The notes beneath the pieces were generated by a model. It saw only the letters and a list, made by a program, of their open reading frames with translations. It was not told where the DNA came from and did not search any database. A stretch of DNA of 64,000 nucleotides from NCBI GenBank assembly GCA_964571855.1, contig CAZNDO010000001.1:248001-312000 (forward strand), written 5' to 3'. The DNA is from CAYYFX01 sp964571855 (GTDB lineage Bacteria; ARS69). The position numbers and the translations under genes were made by a program. Position 1 is the first letter of the stretch; each line of letters starts with the position of its first letter. Of the stretch, positions 16,976-23,984 are shown in pieces.

Positions 16976-17485
16976 ATGACGAAGACGATCCTGGCCGCGG
17001 TCGGCGCGACGCTCGTGCTCGCCGGCGCGGCCGTCGCGGGCGAGGGCCATCAGCACTCCACCGCGTCGATGGACATGAAGTCGGCGATGATGGCCGAGAT
17101 GATGAAGTGTTCCGTGTGCAGCCACATGGCGCCGCACATGGAGTCGCTCGGTCCCGCGATGAAGATGGAGGTCGTGAACCTCGACAACGGCGTGGCCATC
17201 GTGCACAAGGTCACGGACGCGTCGAAGCTGGCCGAGTACCGTACGGTGAACGCGGAGATGCACGCGGCCGGCGGCAAGTGCATGGAGATGTCCGACGCGG
17301 ACGCGCAGGCGAAGCTGTGCTCGTTCTGCCAGGGCATCCGCTCCAACGTGAAGGCCGGCGCCATGATGAGCGTGGGCGACACGAAGAACGGGGACATGAT
17401 GGTGCTCACGTCGGGCGATCCGGCGGTGCAGAAGTCCCTGGCCGAGCTGGCCGCCAAGTGCGCGATGATGGCGGACCAGATGTAG
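16976..17485 (+). CDS. Exported Met- and Cys-rich protein, possible metal binder
   Basis: A 169-residue protein with a signal peptide (about 1-21, ending 'GAAVAG'). The mature part is strikingly rich in metal-ligand residues: 21 methionines in total, six cysteines in CSVC, CSFC and two single KC sites, and several His (HQH, SHM, PHM). 'MMAEMMKCSVCSHMAPHM' near the N-terminus and 'KLCSFC' in the second half suggest two related CxxC units. The ATG at 16976 has GGAGG upstream. Such composition is typical of periplasmic copper or silver sequestration proteins, but no named family is recognised, so the function is inferred. It stands alone, divergent from DUF1330 and convergent with PPK2 across a strong hairpin. 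Confidence 0.85.
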   Translation: MTKTILAAVGATLVLAGAAVAGEGHQHSTASMDMKSAMMAEMMKCSVCSHMAPHMESLGPAMKMEVVNLDNGVAIVHKVTDASKLAEYRTVNAEMHAAGGKCMEMSDADAQAKLCSFCQGIRSNVKAGAMMSVGDTKNGDMMVLTSGDPAVQKSLAELAAKCAMMADQM

Positions 17486-17500
17486 CAGGCAACCGGCGCC

Positions 17501-17526
17501 GGGCCCGCCGCGCGCGCGGCGGGCCC
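17501..17526. terminator. Perfect 26-base palindrome between convergent genes
   Basis: The sequence is a perfect inverted repeat (13-base arms beginning GGGCCCGCCGCGC) lying 15 bases after the stop of the Met-rich protein and 13 bases before the stop of ppk2 on the other strand. Its position between converging genes suggests a bidirectional transcription stop. No U-tract follows on either side, so it would be a non-canonical terminator. Confidence 0.6.
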
Positions 17527-17539
17527 GCGCCTCCCGCCG

Positions 17540-18484
17540 CTAGGCGTCGTCGCGGCTCTCCCGCTTCGCGCGCCGCGTGTCCTCCGACAACAGCTTCCGT
17601 CTGGACTGCTCCAGCACCTTCCGCTGCGCCTCGGTCACCTCGGGGAACTTCAGGTCCAGCGCCCGGATCTCCTGCGTGAGGATCCCCGCCACCAGCGTGC
17701 GCGCCATGTACTTCCGGTCCGCCGGGATCACGTGCCAGGGAGCGTGCTCCGTGCTCGTGGCGGACAGCATGTCCTCGTACGCCTCCATGTACTCGTCCCA
17801 GTGCGCGCGCTCGGCCAGGTCCGCCGCCGAGAACTTCCACTGCTTGCGCGGGTCCTCCAGCCGCTCCAGGAAGCGCTTCTTCTGCTCGTCCTTCGACACG
17901 TGCAGGAAGAACTTCAGCACGATCGTGCCGCTGCGCACGAGGTGCCGCTCCAGGGCGTTGATGTCGTCGAAGCGGTCCTTCCAGAACTTCTTCCCGCGCT
18001 CGCCGTCCGGCAGCCGCTGCTTCGCCAGGATCTCCGGGTGCACGCGCACCACCAGGACCTCCTCGTAGTACGAGCGGTTGAAGATCCCGATCTGCCCGCG
18101 CTCCGGCAGCGCCTTCACCGCGCGCCACAGGAAGTCATGGTCCAGCTCCTCCGCGGAGGGCTGCTTGAAGCTGGCCACGTGGCAGCCCTGCGGGTTCACC
18201 CCGGACATCACGTGCTTGATGGTGCCGTCCTTGCCGGCCGCGTCCATCGCCTGGAAGATGACGAGCACCGCGTACCGGTCGCTGGCCCACAGGAGCTCCT
18301 GCGCGTCCGCCAGGTCCTCCACGCTGCGCTCCAGCGTGCGCTTCGCGCGCTCCTTCAGCTCGTCCTGTCCGAGATTGCGCAGGCTGCCGTCGCCGTCCCA
18401 GGTGGTGGCGTACTTCTCCAGGCGCACGTCCTTGCCCGGCGGAACGCGGAACAGCTTGATGACCTTCTTCGAGTCGAACGCCAC
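17540..18484 (-). CDS. ppk2: Polyphosphate kinase 2 family enzyme
   Basis: A 314-residue single-domain PPK2, which transfers phosphate between polyphosphate and nucleoside mono- or diphosphates. Walker A is 'MDAAGKDGTIKHV' around 80-92 and the lid region has 'NRSYYEEVLVVRVH' from 136. The run 'DRYAVLVIFQAMD' and 'AEELDHDFLWR' fit the polyphosphate:nucleotide phosphotransferase subgroup, probably the class that can phosphorylate both AMP and ADP; class assignment from sequence is tentative. The GTG at 18484 has GGGGGAGG upstream. A TACCAT hexamer at 18545-18550 may be its -10. It is a cytosolic stand-alone gene. Confidence 0.93.
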   Translation of the reverse strand: MAFDSKKVIKLFRVPPGKDVRLEKYATTWDGDGSLRNLGQDELKERAKRTLERSVEDLADAQELLWASDRYAVLVIFQAMDAAGKDGTIKHVMSGVNPQGCHVASFKQPSAEELDHDFLWRAVKALPERGQIGIFNRSYYEEVLVVRVHPEILAKQRLPDGERGKKFWKDRFDDINALERHLVRSGTIVLKFFLHVSKDEQKKRFLERLEDPRKQWKFSAADLAERAHWDEYMEAYEDMLSATSTEHAPWHVIPADRKYMARTLVAGILTQEIRALDLKFPEVTEAQRKVLEQSRRKLLSEDTRRAKRESRDDA

Positions 18485-18583
18485 GGCGCCTCCCCCGTGC
18501 CACGCGTCGCGCGGCCGCGACCGTCGCGTCCGGCGCGCGCGGGCATGGTAGCGCCGATCCCCCTCAGGCGGGAGCGCGGAGCG

Positions 18584-19861
18584 TCAGTTCGCCCCGCCGA
18601 GGTACCCCAGGCTCTGCAGGCGGTGCTGCTCGATCGGGCTGAAGCGCTGCTCGAAGGGGATGCGCGGCATGGGCGCCGCGGCGCGCCACTCGTCCAGCTC
18701 CGCCTTGAGCGCGGCCAGCTCCCGCGGGCGCTCGCGCGCGAGATCCTCCGTCTCGCCGGGATCCGTCGCGAGGTCGTACAGGCGGGCCGCGCCGGTAGTG
18801 AGGTTGAAGATGGCCTTGCGGTTGCCGTCGCGCACGGACCAGCGCACGTCCTTGTCGGCCGGCGGCTCGTCCTCCACGACCATGGCGAACCGCGGGACGT
18901 TCCGCCCGAGCGTGCCCCCGTGCGCCACGGGGAGCAGGGACATGCCGTACGAATCCGGCGGCGGCGCCGCGCCGAACCAGTCGCACACGGTGGCCGGGAT
19001 GTCGGCGAGGCGCAGCGGTTCCTTCGAGATGCCCGTGCGTCCGCCGGGAACGCGCAGCAGGCACGGGATCCGGATCAGCTCCTCGAAGAGGAACTTCCCA
19101 TGGTCGTACTCGATCTCCTCGCGCCCCGCGAGCGCCTCGCCGTGATCGGCGGTGATGCACACGGCGGCCGAGTCCGGCAGGACCTCGAGCAGGTGCTGCG
19201 TCCAGTGGTCCACCGTGCGCACCTCGCCTTCGTACGCCACGGTGCGCGGGTCCTCCGCGTCGCACCCGCGAACGAGCTCCGGCAGCGGATCGTACGGCGC
19301 GTGCGGGGAGAGAAGGTGCACCCAGACGAAGCGGTCGCCGCGCGTGCGCTCCAGGTAGCGCACGGCCTCGGCCACGGCCGCCTCGTCGTCCCCCTCGAAT
19401 GTCTCCCAGCGCTCGAAGCCGCGGTCCAGCCCCTCCAGCGCCGGGATCGGGTTCCCGAAGAACGCGCTCGTCACGCCCCGCTCCGCCAGGGCCTCGGCCA
19501 CCGTCTGCTGCACCGGGCCGAGCGGCATGTGCCAGTACAGCATCTCGTGCTCGCAGGGGCGGACGCCCGTGGCCAGCGTGCCCATGGCCGGCATGGTCCA
19601 GGACGAGACCGACTGGCAGTCCGTGAACAGCAGGGCCGACGTGGCGAAGCGGTCCAGCACCGGCGTGGTGCCGCCCGGGCATCCGTAGGATCCCAGGCGA
19701 TTGGTGCGGAGGGTGTCGATGGTCAGAAGCAGGAACGTCCGGCCTTCCGGCGCGGGGGAGCATCCCAGCAGCGCCGAAAGCGCGGCCAAGGCGGCCGGGA
19801 CGGCGGCGCGGCGGGCGGCCCGAGGGTGGCCGGCGGCTCTCGGATGTCGGGCAGGATCCAC
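18584..19861 (-). CDS. AlkP-superfamily (sulfatase-like) lipoprotein with Thr at the nucleophile position
   Basis: 425 residues. The GTG at 19861 (GGGGAG upstream) gives a long Arg-containing n-region, then a lipobox ending at Cys34 ('SALLGC'), so the enzyme is probably membrane-tethered. The alkaline-phosphatase-superfamily core follows: metal ligand Asp49 in 'TIDTLRTNRLGSYG', 'SSWTMPAMGTLATG' at 87-99, 'ITADHGEAL' and a later 'YDHGKFLFEELIRIP'. Formylglycine sulfatases have Cys or Ser in C/S-x-P-x-R. Here Thr89 occupies that place and the Arg is missing, as in phosphotransferase or hydrolase members with a Thr nucleophile. The substrate could be a phospho- or sulfo-ester. It is divergent from aconitase across about 230 bases. 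Confidence 0.85.
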   Translation of the reverse strand: MDPARHPRAAGHPRAARRAAVPAALAALSALLGCSPAPEGRTFLLLTIDTLRTNRLGSYGCPGGTTPVLDRFATSALLFTDCQSVSSWTMPAMGTLATGVRPCEHEMLYWHMPLGPVQQTVAEALAERGVTSAFFGNPIPALEGLDRGFERWETFEGDDEAAVAEAVRYLERTRGDRFVWVHLLSPHAPYDPLPELVRGCDAEDPRTVAYEGEVRTVDHWTQHLLEVLPDSAAVCITADHGEALAGREEIEYDHGKFLFEELIRIPCLLRVPGGRTGISKEPLRLADIPATVCDWFGAAPPPDSYGMSLLPVAHGGTLGRNVPRFAMVVEDEPPADKDVRWSVRDGNRKAIFNLTTGAARLYDLATDPGETEDLARERPRELAALKAELDEWRAAAPMPRIPFEQRFSPIEQHRLQSLGYLGGAN

Positions 19862-20001
19862 GCGGTCTCCCCGGCGATTGCGGGTTCCCGGACCCTCCGC
19901 GAGGGCCGGACCGGACACCGCCGGGGGGAGGCGGATCGGGCAGGGAACCAATGTACCCCATTCCGGGTGGACCCGGCAGGGGAGCCGCGGCGACCGCGAC
20001 C

Positions 20002-20031
20002 TTTGCTCCGGCCGCCGGAAGCCGATAGATT
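20002..20031 (+). promoter_or_regulatory. Candidate promoter of aconitase gene
   Basis: TTTGCT (20002-20007) and TAGATT (20026-20031) are separated by 18 bases and lie 61 bases upstream of the aconitase ATG, in the intergenic region shared with the divergent AlkP-like gene. The -10-like element fits the TAnnnT pattern seen before several other genes here. This is inferred from sequence only. Confidence 0.35.
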
Positions 20032-20092
20032 CCCCCAAGGACCACCCGCGCCGACCGCATGCCGAAACGACCCCACCGGAAGGACCCCGCCC

Positions 20093-22387
20093 ATGAGCAC
20101 CGTCACGCCGCCCGCCGAGACCGCCGCCCTGGCCAAGAAGGTCTACGCCGCCCTCCCCGCGAAGCTGGCCGCGCTCCGCAAGCGCCTGGGGCGGCCCCTG
20201 ACCTACGCGGAGAAGGTGGTGCTCTCCCACCTGCACGACCCCGCGATGCAGGAGCTGGATCCCGGCAAGGCGTTCCTGCTCTTGGATCCGGACCGCGTGG
20301 CCATGCAGGACGCCACGGCGCAGATGGCGCTGCTCCAGTTCATGATGGCGGGGCGGCCCACCACGGCGGTGCCGAGCACGGTGCACTGCGACCACCTGAT
20401 CATGGCCCATGCCGGCGCGCGCGAGGACACGGCGCACGCGCTGGACACGAACAGCGAGGTGTACCGCTTCCTGGAGGATGTCTCCCGCAAGTACGCCATC
20501 GGCTTCTGGAAGCCGGGCGCGGGCATCATCCACCAGGTGGTGCTGGAGAACTACGCGTTCCCCGGCGGCATGATGATCGGCACGGATTCGCACACGCCGA
20601 ACGCCGGCGGGCTGGGCATGATCGCGGTGGGCGTGGGCGGCGCCGACGCGGTCGACGTGATGGCCGGGTTCCCGTGGGAGGTGTTGCAGCCGAAGCTCGT
20701 GGGCGTGCGCCTCACCGGCAAGTTCAACGGCTGGACGTCCGCGAAGGACGTGATCCTCAAGGTCGCCGGCATCCTCACCGTGAAGGGCGGCACGAACCGG
20801 ATCGTGGAGTACTTCGGTCCGGGGGCGGAGTCCATCTCCGCCACGGGCAAGGGCACGATCACGAACATGGGGGCGGAGCTGGGCGCCACCACGAGCATCT
20901 TCCCCTACGACCGGCGCGCGGACGCCTACCTGCGCGCCACGCGGCGCGCCGAGGTGGCGGACGCGGCGAACGCCGTGGCCGAGCACCTGCGGGCGGACCC
21001 CGAGGTGGAGAAGGATCCCGCGAAGTTCTTCGACGAGGTCGTGGAGATCGACTTGTCCACGCTGGAGCCGCACATCGTGGGGCCGCACACGCCGGACCTG
21101 GCGCGGCCCATCTCGGAGATGGCGGCGGCCGTGAAGAAGGAGGACTACCCGGACGAGATCCGCGTGGCCCTCATCGGGAGCTGCACGAACTCCAGCTACG
21201 AGGACATCAGCCGCTCCGCCCACGTGGCGCGGCAGGCGGCCGCGGCCGGGCTGAAGGCGAAGAGCACGTTCATGGTCACGCCGGGCTCGGACCAGATCTA
21301 CGCCACCATCCGGCGCGACGGCCAGATGAAGGACCTGGAGGCCATCGGCGCCACGGTGCTGGCGAACGCGTGCGGTCCGTGCATCGGGCAGTGGAAGCGC
21401 ACGGACATCCAGCAGGGCGAGAAGAACTCCATCCTCACGTCCTACAACCGCAACTTCCCCGCGCGGAACGACGGCTCGAAGAACACGCTGGCGTTCATCG
21501 GCAGCCCCGAGATCGTGACCGCGATGGCGCTGGCCGGGACGATGTCGTTCAACCCGGTGAAGGACACGCTGAAGACGAAGGACGGGAAGGCCGTGAAGCT
21601 GGAGCCGCCCACGGGCGACGAGCTCCCGAAGAACGGCTTCCTCCCGGACGAGAAGGGCTTCATCGCGCCGGCGAAGGACGGGGCGAAGGTGGAGCTGAAC
21701 GTGTCCCCCACGAGCGAGCGGCTGCAGCTCCTCACGCCCTTCGCGAAGTGGGACGGCAAGGACTTCGAGAAGCTGCCCTTGCTGCTGAAGGCGAAGGGGA
21801 AGTGCACCACGGACCACATCTCGCCGGCGGGTCCGTGGCTGCGCTACCGCGGTCACCTGGACCGCATCTCGGACAACATGTTCCTCGGCGCCGTGAACGC
21901 GTTCGGCGGGGACAGCGGGACCGGCAAGAACCTGCTGACCGGCGAGAAGGGCGCGGCGTTCGCGAAGACCGCGCGCGCGTACAAGGCGAAGGGCGTGCGC
22001 TGGGTCGTGGTGGGCGACGAGAACTACGGCGAGGGGTCCAGCAGGGAGCACGCGGCCATGAGCCCGAGGTTCCTGGGGGCGGCGGCGGTCGTGACGCGGA
22101 GCTTCGCGCGGATCCACGAGACGAACCTGAAGAAGCAGGGGGTGCTGCCCTTCACGTTCGTGGACGCGGCGGACTACGACAAGGTGCGGGAGGACGACCG
22201 GATCAGCATCCTCGGCCTGGCGTCCCTGGCGCCGGGGAGCAGGCACACGATGGTCCTGCACCACGCGGATGGCAGCGAGGAGAAGGTGGCGCTGAAGCAC
22301 TCGTTCAATGCGGAGCAGATCGAGTGGTTCCGCGCGGGGTCGGCGCTGAATTTGCTCCGGGCGTCCGGCGGGCAGCCGGTGGGGTAA
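20093..22387 (+). CDS. acn: Aconitate hydratase (mitochondrial-type aconitase)
   Basis: A 764-residue aconitase, the length of the mitochondrial-type clade and shorter than AcnA/IRP or AcnB. It interconverts citrate and isocitrate in the TCA cycle. The [4Fe-4S] ligands are Cys364 in 'IGSCTNSS' and Cys427/Cys430 in 'ANACGPCIGQW'. Substrate-binding stretches 'GTDSHTPNAGGLGMIAVGVGG' (split) and C-terminal 'GEGSSREHAAM' are intact, and domain 4 is complete. The ATG at 20093 has GGAAGGA upstream; the frame is open far before it but has no start context there. It is monocistronic. Directly after its stop lie a tRNA 3' fragment and a terminator. Citrate synthase is also in this window (56355-57500) but in a separate unit. 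Confidence 0.97.
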   Translation: MSTVTPPAETAALAKKVYAALPAKLAALRKRLGRPLTYAEKVVLSHLHDPAMQELDPGKAFLLLDPDRVAMQDATAQMALLQFMMAGRPTTAVPSTVHCDHLIMAHAGAREDTAHALDTNSEVYRFLEDVSRKYAIGFWKPGAGIIHQVVLENYAFPGGMMIGTDSHTPNAGGLGMIAVGVGGADAVDVMAGFPWEVLQPKLVGVRLTGKFNGWTSAKDVILKVAGILTVKGGTNRIVEYFGPGAESISATGKGTITNMGAELGATTSIFPYDRRADAYLRATRRAEVADAANAVAEHLRADPEVEKDPAKFFDEVVEIDLSTLEPHIVGPHTPDLARPISEMAAAVKKEDYPDEIRVALIGSCTNSSYEDISRSAHVARQAAAAGLKAKSTFMVTPGSDQIYATIRRDGQMKDLEAIGATVLANACGPCIGQWKRTDIQQGEKNSILTSYNRNFPARNDGSKNTLAFIGSPEIVTAMALAGTMSFNPVKDTLKTKDGKAVKLEPPTGDELPKNGFLPDEKGFIAPAKDGAKVELNVSPTSERLQLLTPFAKWDGKDFEKLPLLLKAKGKCTTDHISPAGPWLRYRGHLDRISDNMFLGAVNAFGGDSGTGKNLLTGEKGAAFAKTARAYKAKGVRWVVVGDENYGEGSSREHAAMSPRFLGAAAVVTRSFARIHETNLKKQGVLPFTFVDAADYDKVREDDRISILGLASLAPGSRHTMVLHHADGSEEKVALKHSFNAEQIEWFRAGSALNLLRASGGQPVG

Positions 22388-22399
22388 GAACGTGGGGGG

Positions 22400-22427
22400 G
22401 CGGGTTCAAATCCCGCCCCCGCTACCA
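22400..22427 (+). other. Isolated tRNA 3' end (T-arm, acceptor strand, CCA) without a 5' half
   Basis: Positions 22400-22416 form a T-arm: stem GCGGG, loop TTCAAAT, stem CCCGC. This is followed by a 7-base acceptor strand CCCCGCT, discriminator A and encoded CCA (22425-22427). A complete tRNA would need AGCGGGG or a near match about 70-90 bases upstream, but that region is the end of the aconitase gene and shows no D-arm, anticodon arm or acceptor partner. It is therefore a tRNA remnant, the usual footprint of recombination at a tRNA 3' end, or an assembly junction. The acceptor strand and T-loop resemble initiator-tRNA genes, but the isotype cannot be established. Confidence 0.75.
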
Positions 22428-22434
22428 AATCGAG

Positions 22435-22467
22435 AAGGCCCGTAACTCCTTGGGGTTGCGGGCCTTT
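22435..22467 (+). terminator. Rho-independent terminator after tRNA remnant/aconitase
   Basis: AAGGCCCG (22435-22442) pairs with CGGGCCTT (22459-22466). The stem is extended by AAC/GTT across a T-G mismatch, the loop is about 8 bases, and TTT immediately follows. It lies eight bases after the CCA of the tRNA fragment and 48 bases after the aconitase stop, so it can end either transcript. Its closeness to the CCA suggests it originally served the lost tRNA gene. Confidence 0.75.
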
Positions 22468-22637
22468 GTGCGTCCGGTGGCTCGTGCATGAGCCAGCAGG
22501 CGGACTCCGTCCCCCCAACCCCGGGATCAGGCCGACGTCGCTCCGGCTCGCGGAGGTCCCAAGCTCGGCGAACGACTCTCCTCGGTCCGGCCCGCCCGCC
22601 GGTTCTGGGCGACGGGTCGTCCCGACCGGCCGTCCAC

Positions 22638-23735
22638 TCACCGCTCGTAGACGACGACTCCCCGCGCGCGAAGCGCCGGTATCTGCTCGCTGATCGCGGC
22701 CTCGGAGAGCGGATTGCGCGCAAGCCAGATGCGGTCCCCCGTGCCGAAGTGGGTGTTGGCGACGAGGGGGGCGAGGTCGCCGACGACATTCCCGGCGAGG
22801 TCGAGGTCGGCCAGATACTGCATGGAGACCAGGGGCCCGAGGTCCGAGATCTGGTTGTCCGACACGAAGAGGTGGTTCAGACGCCAGCATCCCGCCACGG
22901 GCGTGATGTCGGTGATCCGGTTGCGATCCAACCAGAGGAAGTTCAGCAGCTCCATCCGCTGCAGCGCGCCGAGCGCGCCGATGGTGTTCCCGCTCGCGTT
23001 CAGGTTCATCATGCCCGTCAGGTCAGCGAGCGGACCCAGGTCGGACACCTGATTGCCGGAGACGTCCAGGTCCGAGAGCTGCACGAGGACCTCCAGCGGC
23101 CCGAGGTCGATCACGGCGTTGCCCGGCAGGTTCAGCCGGTGCAGCGAGACGCAGTACTGGATCCCCTCGAGGCTGTGGATCCCCCGGTGGGCGGCATCGA
23201 TCTCGCTCACCGCGAGCAGGTCGGCGGGCATGAGATCGCCGTCGGGCCTCTGCACGATCGCGCGGACCACCGACTCCAGGGCCGAATCCGCGAAGACGAC
23301 GGCCGTTTCCGGCGGCACGACCACGGCCGGCGAGTTGGAGAGCTCGGACCAGACTCCCGCGTGGCTGCAGGCCCGCAGCGCGAAGTGGACGACCGTGTCG
23401 GGCGGCGCGCCCGAGAGCACCATGCTCTGCGGCATGCCCGCGAAGCCCGGCGCCGGCTCGTCCTCGATCTCGAGCGCCGCGGCCCAGTTCGAATCGTCGA
23501 TCGACCACGAGGCGCAGCGGAGGTCGTAGGACGCCGCCGTCGCGGACTCGCCGCCTCCGCTGGGGGCGGTCCAGCGGAGCGTCACGCTGGCGGAGGTGGC
23601 CTGCACCACGGTCAGGTCGGTGACCCGGGACGGGGGCGTGTTCTCGTCGCCATCGACGATGTCCCCGCCCCCCTTGGAGCAGGAGGAGATCCCGAGCAGC
23701 ACGATGCCGAGGGGAGCGAAAGACGCGCGGCGCAT
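22638..23735 (-). CDS. Leucine-rich-repeat lipoprotein with fibronectin-III-like domain
   Basis: 365 residues. The ATG at 23735 has GGAGGGAGG upstream and opens a lipoprotein signal (lipobox 'LGISSC', Cys19), followed by a Gly/Asp-rich spacer. A fibronectin-III-like domain (about 33-135) reads 'PSRVTDLTVVQATSASVTLRWTAP' in two strands and ends with 'VHFALRACSHAGVWSELSN'. From about 190 there are internalin-type 22-residue leucine-rich repeats with the pattern L-x2-L-x-L-x2-N-x-[IV]-x-DL-x-PL, for example 'LSDLDVSGNQVSDLGPL' and 'LADLDLAGNVVGDLAPL'. It is probably an outer-membrane or surface lipoprotein for protein binding. It lies downstream of the tRNA remnant, transcribed toward it. Confidence 0.88.
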   Translation of the reverse strand: MRRASFAPLGIVLLGISSCSKGGGDIVDGDENTPPSRVTDLTVVQATSASVTLRWTAPSGGGESATAASYDLRCASWSIDDSNWAAALEIEDEPAPGFAGMPQSMVLSGAPPDTVVHFALRACSHAGVWSELSNSPAVVVPPETAVVFADSALESVVRAIVQRPDGDLMPADLLAVSEIDAAHRGIHSLEGIQYCVSLHRLNLPGNAVIDLGPLEVLVQLSDLDVSGNQVSDLGPLADLTGMMNLNASGNTIGALGALQRMELLNFLWLDRNRITDITPVAGCWRLNHLFVSDNQISDLGPLVSMQYLADLDLAGNVVGDLAPLVANTHFGTGDRIWLARNPLSEAAISEQIPALRARGVVVYER

Positions 23736-23984
23736 GGCAGCCTCCCTCCGACCGCACGAGCGCAATGACGTTGCCGAACCGGGCCTCGCCGGGCAAGCCA
23801 CTTCCCGCCGTCGGCCGCACGACATGACGGCAATCAGCGCGGGACGCGGGCGGATGTCAGCTCCGGCCATGATCCCCGTCACGGCCTCGCGCTGGAGCGC
23901 GTCGCCGACGACGCGGGCGCGGACGGCGCGCCGGCTGATCAGCGCGCGACCCCCGGGCGCCCACCTCCTCCTGGTCCGCCTCCC

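Noticed and set aside
18584..19861. Formylglycine-dependent sulfatase
   Set aside because: The C/S-x-P-x-R motif is absent; Thr replaces the modified residue and Arg is missing.
17732..20092. Upstream extension of the aconitase frame across ppk2
   Set aside because: It is antisense to the PPK2 and AlkP genes; aconitase homology begins only after the ATG at 20093.
19862..22300. Upstream extension of the AlkP-like minus-strand frame through aconitase
   Set aside because: The extension is antisense to aconitase with low-complexity composition; a GTG with a ribosome binding site and lipoprotein signal at 19861 defines the start.
22340..22427. Complete tRNA gene
   Set aside because: Only the T-arm, acceptor 3' strand and CCA are present; no anticodon arm, D-arm or 5' acceptor strand could be found upstream.
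22174..22890. Open frame reading 'GAGFEPAP' across the tRNA remnant
   Set aside because: This peptide is the reverse translation of a tRNA T-arm and a well-known annotation artefact, not a protein.
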